Source: Lolium rigidum (taxonomy: Eukaryota > Streptophyta > Magnoliopsida > Poales > Poaceae). Taken from it: a stretch of DNA of 64,000 nt. The position numbers were made by a program, and so were the translations under genes. Within the stretch, counting starts at the first letter, position 1. Each line of letters opens with the position of its first letter. The DNA is taken from positions 342,100,644 to 342,164,643 of the forward strand of contig NC_061514.1 of the NCBI RefSeq assembly GCF_022539505.1. Direction: 5' to 3'. The notes under the pieces were generated by a model. That model was not told the DNA's origin and made no database searches. It worked only from the letters and a program-made list of their open reading frames with translations. Below, piece by piece: positions 1-10,861 of the stretch.

Positions 1-120
1 CTGGGCTCGGTCCACATCGGCTCGTGCACCGAGCTCACGCACGCAGAACCCCCAAACCCCCATCGGTTCCCCTGGCCCTGGCTTATCCCGTCCGGCTTCT
101 TTCTCTTCATCTGAGAAGTG

Positions 121-3100
121 ATGGAGCTGGTGTCCTCCTCCCGCTCCATCCTACCCTCTTGCAACCGTGAGGCCTCGCCTCCCCTTCCTATACGGCTCTG
201 CTTCTTGTTCATTTCTTCATTTTCTTCCGGTTCTTGCAGGATTGGTCGCTCCGTCCAGGACAGCTGCGAAGCGCGACGGCAAGAGGGGATTAGTATGGTA
301 ATCAAAACTATGTGTTATGATGAACTCTTTAAAGAAAGTCGACGTCTCTGTTTTTGGATCCAATAGGAGTCCCCACTGTCTGTAGGAATTGCAGTTGTTG
401 AGCGCAACTTTGACTCCATATAAGCCAACAATGTGTGACAATTAGCACAGTTATTAGATCCTAGCTGCTCAGTCCAGTCAATCGGTTTGTTTAATTGGTA
501 GGATATAGCATCGTTCCGAACTGCAGAATGGCGTCTTCGAGCCCTCCTACCCTTGTATACCATGAATAGGAGCTCTACCCATTTCATCGCGCATTTTGTT
601 CCGGGCGGACTCTGATTCTTAAGACTTCATATATTGCAGTTACAGTGGTTCCGATAATGCCTTAACAAGATCCCTTTCTGTGCAAACCATCCAGTGTCTT
701 GCGCGGCGAGCCAGGGGGATGCAGTACCGAGCAGAAAGGTGCGGTGGAGGGGAGGATCAGGAGGCGTGCAGCTCTTACCCTGCTGCTGGCTACACCGGCG
801 CTGTCGGTACCGTTCTCCGCCCATGGGAAGACCAAAGGCATGAACCCTTACGACGAAAGGCGCTTGCTTCAACAGAACAAGAAGATTCAGGAGGCCAACC
901 GTGCACCTGATGATTTCCCAAGCTTCATCAGAGAAGGTGAGAAACCCATCTCTTGTGATGCAGGTTGTGTATTTTTCTTTGTTTCCATTGTATATAGCTC
1001 ACCTGGAGCGCGCAATTTTCTTATATAGTTTGCAACTGAATATACTTGATTCCAAGAGAATTTGGGAAGTCCAAACTACACAAGCTAGTAACTTGCAAAT
1101 TTTTCGCTTACACAAACATCAATGGATTTATAACCTCCCTTTTGTGCCTGCAACAATTTATTTGTAAGTCAAATGCAAATTCTCAGATCATCAGCATTTT
1201 AAAATTTGGTTTGATGTTTGGTTACTCAGGGAATCATTGGTATGGTATCTTGCTGTGCATAAAATTTTCAGATCATCTAGACGCGTTTTAGTGTGTAGAT
1301 ACATACGAATCGAGACAAATCTGTGACACTTGTTTTGGAATGAAGGAAGTATCTTCTAATTCTGGAACCTGAATGATAAATTAACCTTCCTGAAATAAGC
1401 TCTGCTCTGTTCTCCTGAATATTGCACTGTATTGACTACATGCATTTCAGGTTTTCAGGTCAAAGTAGTGACACCTGAGAACTACATAACTCGGGAGTCC
1501 GGATTGATATATGAAGATGTAAAAATTGGTACAGGCGATTGCCCACAGGATGGTCAGCAGGTTCTTCCGTCCCAGTTACACTTCTTCTTTTTCTTCTCTG
1601 AATTATGTCTGAGCTGTCATTCATTTTTCTTGGGATATCAGTCAACTGTTTGCTGTGTTCCACATCTGATATGCTCTGTGCAAATATGTTTAACATAACC
1701 TTTCAATCTCATACTCTCATATTGTTGTTAAGCATGGACTAGTTGGTTCTTCCACTGTTATTCACTAAAGGGTGATTAGGGATGTTTGGATAATAATGTT
1801 GAAGTTACATTTTTAACTAATAAAAGTCTATATCCAGACAAGGAGTTCACTTTTTTTTTGTACAATAAGTGACTAATATAGGGAACTATCGTTAGTTTAT
1901 AAGTATTTGTAGAATTTTTTTGAGATAATAATATATGTTCTAAATCTATTCTACTTGCATGATTCTGACATCCATCATCCCAATTACAGGTTATATTTCA
2001 CTATGTGGGCTACAACGAATCAGGACGAAGGATAGATAGCACCTACATCCAGGGCTCGCCTGCCAAAATTCGGCTAGGCAACAAATCATTAGTTCCAGGA
2101 AAGTATTCACTAGTTACATACTATGTCCTCTTTTGTTCTTCTGGAATCTTGAACTTCTGATTTAACTATACGCCTTAGCTATCTCTTGGTCCTCATTGTC
2201 AGTAATATTCTAGGTTTTGACTGGGCTTGAAAAACCATCCTGAGTCTGGTTGGTCCCTTGGATGAACTTCTCGGGACATAACGCTGTAACAATGCAACTC
2301 ATTACTCATTTCATGCTTTTCTGATGCAGGTTTTGAAGAGGGGATTCGAGACATGAAACCAGGTGGAAAAAGAAGGCTTATTATACCTCCTGAGCTTGGT
2401 CCTCCTGTAAGTTTTTGTCATTTCTTGCGGAAGGATTTCACTTACTATTGTATTTTTACCTTGTTCTTTCTGTACTTGCTATTGCACTAATCAGTAATTA
2501 TCACTGGCATTTTCCTGGCATATTCAATACTTAAAAGTACATAGATATAGAACTGGTGAATAATACCGGATGCTTACAATGTATTTGGTAGAGGCCAAGA
2601 GTAATTTGATACAACAACTTGTTTTAAGATAGATTGCAAACAATGCTGGTTGCATCGGGCATGCATTATTTCATGGATCTTATTAGTACGATTCATTTCT
2701 TTATGGAACCTACTGTACAGCAATATTTAGGAATACAAAATAGAACAAAAGAAAAAAACAGAAAAGAAAGAAAATTAGCCCAACAATGGCTGTAGTCTGT
2801 AGACAAGAGTAGACATCCTGCATTACAGTAACTGTACACTGTATGAAAACAAGATTATTCCTGTCCATCCAAATGCAATTTTTATAGGTGCGATATAGAT
2901 AATCTTTTGCCGTGAGACTGCAATACTAAGTCATGGATATATTATCTGAAGAAGCTCACATCTGGACATATAGCTTATGGAAAGCAAATGATAAATTAGA
3001 GGGATAAAATAGAGGAGTTCAAAATTATCTATATATAATTTTCATCGAGCACACCGAATCATCTTATAGTGGTTGCAACACAAATTCAAATTCTCCCTCC

Positions 3101-3314
3101 GTTACATCATGTTTTTGGTGTAAGAACAGTCCCAGTCACTCTTAGCAGCAAAGATGATACACTGTTTCTGACATTGGTCTTTCGCCTGCTGAAGGTTGGG
3201 CCATCGACTTTCTTCAGCGCCAAGCAGTTTGAAGTATTTGATGTTGAGCTACTCTCGGTGGAAGACTGCCAGCGGAGGACGATAGGGTTCTACTCTGATG
3301 TTGTCTGCAGTTGA
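121..3314 (+). CDS. FKBP20-2: FKBP-type peptidyl-prolyl isomerase, chloroplast thylakoid lumen (FKBP20-2 type), 7 exons
   Basis: Exons read from splice signals and frame: 121-166, 240-297, 695-936, 1451-1560, 1990-2098, 2330-2406, 3195-3314, giving 253 residues. The N-terminus (MELVSSSRSILPSC) is Ser/Arg-rich and acid-poor like a chloroplast transit peptide. Arg57-Arg59 followed by a hydrophobic stretch (about 60-73) looks like a lumenal signal of the twin-arginine type. The FKBP domain runs from about residue 116 to 240, with blocks GLIYEDVKIGTG, VIFHYVGYNESG and GFEEGIRDMKPGGKRRLIIP. The tail holds Cys239 and Cys252 around RRTIGFYSD, the paired C-terminal cysteines known for plant FKBP20-2, which in Arabidopsis is redox-active and needed for photosystem II supercomplex build-up. 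Family members are near 240 residues. The ATG at 121 opens the only frame that splices through. The exon 5 donor is GA, not GT. Exons 4-7 are firm; exons 1-2 are inferred. Confidence 0.9.
1274..1352. mobile_element. Stowaway-like MITE fragment in intron 3 of the FKBP gene
   Basis: The stretch from ATCTAGACGCG to AATGAAGGAAGTAT resembles the right half of grass Stowaway elements, including GTGTGTAGATACAT and a degenerate form of the usual GGACGGAGGGAGTA end. No matching left end is visible, so it is probably a truncated relic. Recognition is from memory of the family and is weak. Confidence 0.35.
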
Positions 3315-4449
3315 TCATCTGATCTGTTAGACCCCAACGGGTGCAGCATTTTCTGCCTGCAACTCTGTAGGAAGAATTGTTAGCTGCTGCTGTAATGTCA
3401 ACTTAAAAAAAGGTAAAGGGAAAATGAAAGAGGGAGGCAGGAGAAAAAAAGCTGTTGTTCACCCGGGAAAAAAAAAGCTGTTTTACATGCCAATGGAGGA
3501 AGGCAGGAGACTGACACGGGTGTGTGTATTCATTAGTAAATGTCCACTTTGCGACCTCCCCTCAGCTCTCACAGGCGACACTTTCCGAGGTTAACTTTGT
3601 GTAATGTAAGACATCTGCCTATGTTAGGAGAACCTGGTTGGTGCTGTCAAACTCATTCTGCTCTGCCCCTCTGGACCTCTCCAACCTCCTCCACCATCAT
3701 GGCAGGTTGCTTCACCTCTCTTGTCCTCTTGTGCTCGCCTTACTGCACCACCCTGGATTTGGCACGAATTTTTGCTGCATGTTTCATACATGTATCTTTA
3801 TTGCTGCCTAAGCTTGTTTTGTGGCATCCGTTTTGGTTGTACATTTATACAAGGGGTGCCAGAAGTGTCTATGATACACAACTTTGCTTCATCTATGCAT
3901 TCATTTTGTTGCTTGTGTTTTTTCCATGCCTTCGATTGCACTCAAAGGTAAATGTTGGCAGATGTTGCATAGACACAAAATAAATATTGCGCATACTATA
4001 AGTTTATAATGTATAATCAGGTACCTTTAAAAGAGCCCTACACGTGCAAGACTTTCCTGTTCGTAACATATACAAAAGATTGTCTTATTTTGAACATTTT
4101 GTTGCAAGTGATACAATGTTTCAAATGGATCATGAGGTGGACTTTCCGCTTATAGTGTTTCTTATTCCAAAGCTAATTTTGCACAGTCAAGAATCACATT
4201 AGAGTATAGTGCGACAAATCTAGTGCGGTGTTCTGGCTCCCGTCTCTAGTGAGTCGATTTTTTTGAAAACATAGCTCAAGTATGGCATATATCAGTTTCA
4301 AAATGTTCTGAATTTTTCTCGCCGGTAGTGTTCCGTTGAATTATTTGTAACAGTTTGGGATAGCCAAAAAAAGGTTGACTCTAAATAGATAAAAAAAATC
4401 TCTATTTGGCTCCTATTTTTCTGAGTTTCTTGAGTTTTGAAAATAAAGT
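3315..4449. other. Intergenic: FKBP20-2 3' UTR and spacer
   Basis: It follows the FKBP20-2 stop codon. The first 150-250 bases are presumably 3' UTR. The rest is AT-rich with simple runs (A-runs near 3405 and 3470) and no reading frame with homology I recognise. I see no RNA gene here. Confidence 0.5.
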
Positions 4450-4592
4450 TTTTGAGTTTTCTAAAAACGGATATTCGGGGAGCTCAAGATCTGTAACAAT
4501 TATGTCGGTGAAAAATCTCGTGAATACAGAGAGACGTCTTAAGGCGAAAATGGAGCATGTTACGTCGGACGGCTACGAGCTGGCTGTGTTCC
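4450..4592 (+). repeat. Diverged duplicate of the CDC20 upstream region, copy A
   Basis: It shares ordered blocks with 5098-5234: a TGAGTTTT start, GGAGCTC, GATCTGTAACAATTATG, CGGTGA.AAATCT, CTTAAGGCGAA, GGAGCA.GTT and CGGACGGCTA followed by GCTGGCTGTG. The order is kept and small indels separate the copies. A MITE is inserted immediately after this copy. It may be the leftover promoter of a second, lost CDC20 copy or a local segmental duplication. Confidence 0.7.
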
Positions 4593-4595
4593 TTA

Positions 4596-4857
4596 GGCCA
4601 TGTACTATATGCATGTTGCTATGTATAGAATCGGTTGTGGGACCCCTTCTGCTCACATCCCTGATGCATGCATTCTCCTCTCTCTCACAGTTTTGCTACC
4701 GGGTCCCACATTTGCAGAAAAGAAGCGAACCAAGTTATTGATCCGCTTTTTTTGTGCCAGACTTATGAGTCGATTCTCCACTATGTATTGAATCGGTTCA
4801 AATGTAGGAGAGAGAGAGAGGGTTAGGAACCGCTTTTGATACACATAGTGCATGGTC
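4596..4857. mobile_element. 262-bp PIF/Harbinger (Tourist)-like MITE with TTA target duplication
   Basis: The ends form an imperfect terminal inverted repeat: GGCCATGTACTATATGCAT at the left, and GACCATGCACTATGTGTAT read from the right end on the other strand (15 of 19 positions match). TTA flanks it on both sides (4593-4595 and 4858-4860), the target duplication expected of PIF/Harbinger elements. It has no coding capacity and carries a GA-repeat at 4809-4820. Confidence 0.7.
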
Positions 4858-5097
4858 TTAGACACCCCACACGGAAGAGCACAATCACAAGAGCACAAGG
4901 ACAAATGGTATGAGAGAAATCTAAGAGCTCTTTATTATAGTGTTGTCTTGTGTTGCCATCTATTTATTGCCTTTACTTAAATGACATTAGGTATATAACC
5001 AACACAAGGTTATTTGGTAAACTTGGCTTTCAAGGAAGCTAGTAGGATTCCTTGACCGCCAAGGAAAATAATCTTGTGTTTCATAAAAAAAATGGTG

Positions 5098-5234
5098 TTT
5101 CTGAGTTTTGTAAAATGGAGCTCCTCGTGAGCTCAGGATCTGTAACAATTATGGCGGTGACAAATCTTAAGGCGAATCGAACGGAGCACGTTGCGTGGTC
5201 GCCTATCGGACGGCTATGGGCTGGCTGTGATCCG
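5098..5234 (+). repeat. Copy B of the duplicated block, in the CDC20 promoter
   Basis: This is the partner of 4450-4592. It lies 350-490 bases upstream of the CDC20 start codon and is probably the functional promoter copy. It carries an AACGG core (5180-5184) that is absent at the matching place in copy A, where the sequence reads AAAATGGAGC. Confidence 0.7.
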
Positions 5235-5310
5235 TCCAACGCCGTCGCAACTCGCAAGACTAGCCGTTGCCCCCTCCCCTTCCTCTTCTGACTACAAATA
5301 CAACTCACGG
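5160..5310 (+). promoter_or_regulatory. CDC20 proximal promoter with two MSA-like (AACGG) cores
   Basis: AACGG lies at 5180-5184 and its complement CCGTT at 5264-5268, both within about 410 bases of the CDC20 ATG. AACGG is the core of the mitosis-specific activator element bound by three-repeat MYB proteins, known to drive G2/M genes including plant CDC20. ACAAATAC near 5294 could be a weak TATA-like site. A 5-base core occurs often by chance, so this is suggestive only. Confidence 0.4.
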
Positions 5311-5585
5311 TCAAATCCCTAAAACTCACAAGTCACAGAGCAATCCGTGTCTTTCCTTCTCTCCTGCCCTTCCCGCCGCCTCCCCTTGCCGATCCGGGGG
5401 AGACAACGCCATCTCGTTCTCGAGCTCGGAAGATCCTCGCGTTTCCTCGCTGATCCGGGCTGTTCAATCGCACCATCCTGTTCTTGTGTTATTTTCTGTT
5501 CGATCGATCTGTTAACTCCGCGCCGTCTTTCCTGTTTGTTGATTTGTTATTCTTGTGGATTCGTTCTGTTCGTTTTCTTCTAACC

Positions 5586-7400
5586 ATGGACGCAGGCTCC
5601 CACTTGATCTCGTCGGAGAAGAAGACCCGCGCCGCCGCCGTGCAGCGGCAGCCGCTCCAGGAGGCCGGATTCCGCCCCTACATGCCATCGCTCAGCACCG
5701 CCCCGCGCAACCCGTCGGCCAAGTGCTACGTGAGTTCTTCTTGCCTGTTACGTCCCGCAGATACTTGCGCGCATAGGGTGTTCGACGAAATTGATGTTCT
5801 TCCCTTTCTGTGCGTGCGTGTGCAGGGAGACAGGTTCATCCCTGACAGGTCAGCTATGGACATGGACATGGCGCACTACCTGCTCACGGAGCCCAGGAAG
5901 AACCAGGAGAACACGGAGGTGGTGTCCCCGTCCAAGGAGGCGTACCGGAGGCTTCTCAGGGAGAAGCTGCTCAACAACCGGACGCGGATCCTCGCCTTCA
6001 GGAACAAGCCGCCGGAGCCCGAGAACGTCTCGGCTGCTGACGCGGTTTCTTCTCACCAGGCCAAGCCGGCCAAGCAGAGGCGCCACATCCCCCAGGTATG
6101 CGCCGCAGAATTGTGGTTCCGCCGTTGTATTGACACTACCTACTGTATGTAGCATAATAGTAGCATTTGGTGGTGTGGCTACTGATATGGCTTCTTAACA
6201 TGTCAGTCTGCCGAGAGGACTCTGGACGCACCAGACCTCGTCGACGACTACTACCTCAACCTGATGGACTGGGGGAGCAGCAACTTGTTGTCCATTGCGC
6301 TGGGCGACACCATGTACCTGTGGGATGCCTCCAGTGGATCCACGTCTCAGCTTGTGACAGTCGACGAGGACAGCGGCCCCATCACCAGCGTCAGCTGGGC
6401 TCCTGATGGCCGCCACCTCGCGATTGGCCTCATCTCATCTGACATCCAGCTCTGGGACACCAGCTCCAGCCGACTGGTAAGTATGCTGCTGTCCAGCATC
6501 GAAAAAAGTGTTGTGTTCTAGCAGTAATGTGCTTGATCAGCTGCTGAATTTGCGTTGTGTCTTTCTACGCAGTTGAGAACTCTGAAGGGTGTGCATGAAT
6601 CGAGAGTCGGTTCGCTGGCATGGAACAACAACATTCTGACCACTGGCGGCATGGATGGTAGCATTGTGAACAATGATGTGCGGATCAGGGACCATGCCGT
6701 GCAGACGTACCAGGGGCACAGCCAGGAGGTGTGCGGGCTCAAGTGGTCTGGGTCTGGGCAGCAGCTGGCCAGTGGGGGTAACGACAACCTTCTGCACATC
6801 TGGGATGTGTCGATGGCGTCCTCCATGCCATCTGCGGGCCGCAACCAGTGGCTGCACAGGCTTGAGGACCACACGGCCGCTGTGAAGGCGCTCGCATGGT
6901 GCCCATTCCAGAGCAACCTGTTGGCAACTGGCGGTGGTGGTAGTGATCGGTGCATCAAGTTCTGGAACACACACACAGGTGCTTGCCTCAACTCTGTGGA
7001 TACCGGATCACAGGTGTGCGCTCTTCTATGGAACAAGAACGAGAGAGAGCTGCTGAGTTCGCACGGATTCACAAAGAACCAACTAACATTGTGGAAGTAC
7101 CCTTCGATGGTCAAGATGGCTGAACTCACTGGACATACCTCACGTGTCCTTTTCATGGCACAGGTGAACTCTTGTTGCCAATTTTTAACATATGCTATTG
7201 ACATGTTGTTACTTCTTTTCTTAACCTGACAGTCTTCTCATGCTGTGGAACTGCAGAGCCCTGATGGTTGCACGGTAGCATCAGCTGCTGCAGATGAGAC
7301 CCTCCGCTTCTGGAACGTCTTCGGCACTCCTGAAGTAGCAAAGCCCGCACCCAAGGCTTCCCACACTGGGATGTTCAACAGCTTCAACCATATTCGATGA
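5586..7400 (+). CDS. CDC20: CDC20, WD40 co-activator of the anaphase-promoting complex, 5 exons
   Basis: Exons 5586-5729, 5826-6095, 6207-6476, 6573-7163 and 7257-7400 join in phase 0 with GT-AG borders, giving 472 residues, the usual plant CDC20 length. The C-box DRFIPDRS lies at residues 50-57, followed by [18 protein letters not shown]-type APC/C-binding motif with the flank RNKPPEP is near residue 103. [16 protein letters not shown] leads into seven WD40 blades (e.g. [53 protein letters not shown]). The protein ends in the Ile-Arg tail (FNHIR) that docks on APC3. It activates APC/C ubiquitin ligase toward securin and B-type cyclins at anaphase and is a target of the spindle checkpoint. 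I see no KEN box in the N-terminal region. No frame break is present, so the gene looks intact. Confidence 0.97.
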
Positions 7401-7671
7401 GCTGAACAACGAGAATGATCCTATGGTTATATATACCGCTGATGGATAGCTGTGTTGTGTACACAAAATAGGCTAAATATACCTGGATATATACCGCTGA
7501 TGTACCTGATTGTGGATAAGCAAATATATGGATGGAGCCGCCGCAATTCGGCTCCCGGGGATGTAGGCACACTGCTGAACCTCGTTAACAAATGTTGTGT
7601 CTTTGTTGTGATCGCTTCTATTTCGGCTCTTGGGATTGTAGGCACATTAGCACGTGCCTTCGCTCCAAGAT
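7401..7671. other. CDC20 3' UTR and spacer
   Basis: It contains two copies of TATATACCGCTGATG (about 7430-7443 and 7489-7502) and a loosely repeated unit with GGCTC..GGG.T.TAGGCACA. It is otherwise plain non-coding sequence downstream of CDC20. Confidence 0.4.
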
Positions 7672-7927
7672 ACAATTTGTTCCTGGTATTATTCTTTCGG
7701 GGTAAACTTCAAAAGATCACCACAACAAAGGACGAGTTTTGTAGTAGTATTTACTTGATTAGTCTATTGTTTCAGTTTGTTTATGAATCCAAGATACATT
7801 TTGTTTCTGGTATTGTTCTTCGGGGGTAAACTTCAAAAGATCAGTATTGCACAACACAACGTACTAAACAAAACACATGTTTTGGAGTAGTATTTACTTG
7901 ATTAGTCAATTGTTTCTGTTTGTTTAT
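7672..7927 (+). repeat. Diverged tandem duplication (~125 bp) downstream of CDC20
   Basis: Two neighbouring stretches (about 7672-7790 and 7793-7927) share GATACA.TTTGTT.CTGGTATT, GGGGTAAACTTCAAAAGATCA, GTAGTATTTACTTGATTAGTC and TTGTTTC.GTTTGTTTATG in the same order. No coding content. Confidence 0.75.
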
Positions 7928-8904
7928 GGATACATCATCCAAAAGTTCAAATATGCTCATATGCAGCCAGTGCTCTCTTTTGATTCAACTTATTACAAGA
8001 ATGTGGTCCCTTGCAATTCTTTTTCGCATTTCAGACATGGGTTTGGCCTTGTGATGAAAGCTTGGAAGCTTTCTGAAGCCTGGCAGACGATATGCATCCG
8101 ATGCAAGGATGGTGCAAGGCTCCGAAACTGAAGTTTCTCAGTTCGGTAGAACAAATATGCCAAGGGCAAGTTTGGTTGCTCGCAGAGTGGTTTCCCGTCT
8201 CCGCTGATGCAACAAATGGCAGTTTGGATGTGCACGCCTGCTTCGCATGATTCTTAAAGCAACGCAGAGCCTCTATGAGGAGGCACACTAGAATTGGGTG
8301 ATTTTGGCGAGCCAAGCTCTTCTCGCGCTCGTAAAGGAAAATTTGCGCATAGCTTGTGCGAGCCAGAGATGGCGGGAGCTCACGCGCGTCCAGGAAAATT
8401 CGCTCACCTTGTGCCGATACTCGCCCCGTATTTACACCTCCGTGCCTCACTGGGAAAATCCCCCACCACCATTTCCCCCTTTCGAGCTCTCCATCCAAGG
8501 CAGCTTCTCACCGACAAGCATGTAATCAACTCAATCTTCTCCGACTGGTGTAGCTCTGCCGTAGCAATTCATCTTCCTCATTCTCACTGGCATGTTGACT
8601 TCGTCCGCCTCTTCCAACTATCAAATCGATGTGAGTAACATAGAACCCTAGCTTTGATCTGCTTTTCCAAGCTTGTTTGCTTAGATTCAGAGGTTGTTAG
8701 TTCATCTAGATGGAGTTTCTTGATGTACAGTGGTAGATTTATGTCTTTTGCTTGTGTTCGTCGCGAAGTGTGATCTTCATTGTTGTGTAGGCCACGTATA
8801 AGCGCAATAGTTGGTACGAGGATTGCTTATACAACGTGTATGTGCTCTCCTTGTGTCAGCTTTGGACTTATACATGCCAGCAAGCAAAGATTGTTACTAG
8901 TGTT
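7928..8904 (+). other. Non-coding stretch with a possible 5' exon of a disrupted gene
   Basis: From 8285 to 8630 the sequence turns C/T-rich and UTR-like. An ATG at 8592 opens a 13-codon exon (MLTSSASSNYQID) ending at 8630 before a good donor, GTGAGTAACA. The following intron-like T-rich stretch has a possible acceptor after TGATGTACAG (about 8728). Any further exons would be cut off by the element starting at 8905. The product is not identified and this may be chance. Confidence 0.25.
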
Positions 8905-10744
8905 TGATGAGGACATCCCTACTACACTACTACCTCCGTCATTGCAAGATGAAGACGATGCTGTTGTGAAGCTCTAGTCCAATGAAGTCAGGATTGGACC
9001 AATGACAGGAGCTCGTGCGAAGCTACTCAAACAACAGGCGAACTTGTTCCTAAGTGATACTTTGATCGATGAGAACTCTATACTTCCTAAGTTCTATTAC
9101 TTATGTATGATCAGGTATGAAGAAGGAGCAAGCATCGCACGAGGAGGAGAGGAGCAGCTGGACAAGAAGATGGACGTGAAGTTGGACATGAAGCTGGCCA
9201 TAAAGCTGGACATGAAGACATCCCATGGAAGCGCGAGGGAGGAGAGGGAGGCATGCGCGAGGGAAGAAGACGAAGTCCAGGCCGGCGCCAGGCCCGGTGT
9301 GACCGGCCGCCACGCCGGCGCGCCCGGTTCCAGGCCCGGTCCAACCGGGCGCCTGACCGGCCCAGCCCGGCGCCGACCGGATCCCCAGCTGGTGCCAACC
9401 GTGCACTATCCAGTATGCCTGGACCCCTAGCCCGGTCACCACCCGGTGCCAGACCCAGTTGAAACCGGATGGCCCGGTCCCAGGCCCGGTCGACCGGCCG
9501 TATGACCGGCCGACTCAGAGTCTGTCTCGACCAGATCCGATCTGGGTCGGTTTTCTATGTGTATTTTCGACTTCTGGTCGTCCTGAACTCCTATATACGT
9601 GCCCAGGATGCCCCCAAATTAGGTTTAGACCACGTTTAAGATAAACCCTAGTTCGTAGTTGATTGCTTTGCAACTCTATCGAATTTCTACACCATATTGC
9701 ATTGATTTGGTGTATACCCTGAAAGTATTGTGTGATCTGCTGTTCCATTGGGAATTAGACGGTTGCAACTTACCGCTTCGTGATCGGCGGCTACGTGCGC
9801 AAGTGTGTGGAGTTGCGAATATCTTGCAGGGTTGAGAGTTGTTGCATTGGCGACAGTGACCAATCGAAAGACTTCGTTGCGTCATATAAGTTATCATCCA
9901 CTTCATCATCAAGTTATTTCCGTTGTGTTCATCTCGTGATCATCATCACCATCGTGCTTACCGAGAAGATCGGGCAATCCCCTTATGTATCAGATTTCAG
10001 TGTTTTCTCGGTAAGCCATCCACAATCCACCCCATAGTTGAGTTGTGAGTGTTTCCTATCCAGAAAAATCCAAAAAATATTAGGGTTAGGGTTTGCCATA
10101 GCCTTAGATTGCACTAATTTCGAGTGTTAGTTGCTTTTCGTAGTTGTTTTTGCGTATCTTTTTCTTCCATCTAGTATTGTTAGGATTTGTATCTCCGCTA
10201 TCATCTAGTTTCAGTTTTTGTTACTCCGAGTCCACATAGCGTACAGTGTGCTTTTCCCAACCATAAACACAGCTTTTCGATATAAATGACTAGGAACTTC
10301 CCCATAAGAGACTAGTTTTACCGCTCGACAGGCTGCTCGTTAGTTGAGTCATCAAAAAAAAAATCGAAAAGAAGCAAAAAAGAGCTACATAGCTGCGTGT
10401 GTTACAAAAAGAAAATCCAAAAAGAAAGTGAAGTGCTAGTAAGATTCAAGTGAAGGCCTAGTTTACTTTTCTCGCACTCCTGTAGTTGAGTAATCTTGTG
10501 CCTGTTTCGTTGAGCTTTGCTAGTGTCTCTCGAGTGCATTGCAACCTTTCATCCATATAGTTGCATTGCCATATTTATCGCCTTGTGTGAGTATCATTGG
10601 TTGTCTACGGTCAGCGCTAGAGCTTGTTATTGGTGCAAATAGGTAGCCTACCTACAGCCCCACATATATCCTGCTTTGCCGTTTGATTTGTTCTTATACC
10701 CTTGATATTCGTTTCGCTACATCCGTGCACTAGTTGTCCCTACA
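8905..10744 (+). repeat. 5' LTR of the CRM-like element
   Basis: It starts TGATGAGGACATCC, matching the sequence at 15448 just after a purine tract (GAAGGGGGAGA, 15437-15447). I place the end at ...CCCTACA (10744), just before a degenerate site TGGTAAGCAAC at 10747 that may derive from an initiator-tRNA-Met primer site; this end is uncertain. The first 73 bases encode the polyprotein tail ending at TAG (8975-8977). The frame stays open beyond that stop through a GPMTGARAKLLKQQ stretch to about 9427. A CCGG-rich block lies at 9280-9510. Confidence 0.6.
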
Positions 10745-10861
10745 AGTGGTAAGCAACACTAATTCACTTTGGAGCGGTAAGATTTCCTTTTCTTATCAGT
10801 TTTGAGTGAGTTGTGAGAGTACCACCATATATTTTTGATTTAGTGCACTAATCCACTAACC

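Noticed and set aside
3540..3983. 147-codon frame between the two host genes
   Set aside because: No domain, no homology I recognise, composition like UTR and spacer sequence.
6518..7204. Long minus-strand frame opposite CDC20 exon 4
   Set aside because: Shadow of the WD40 coding sequence on the other strand; crosses an intron border and has no domain.
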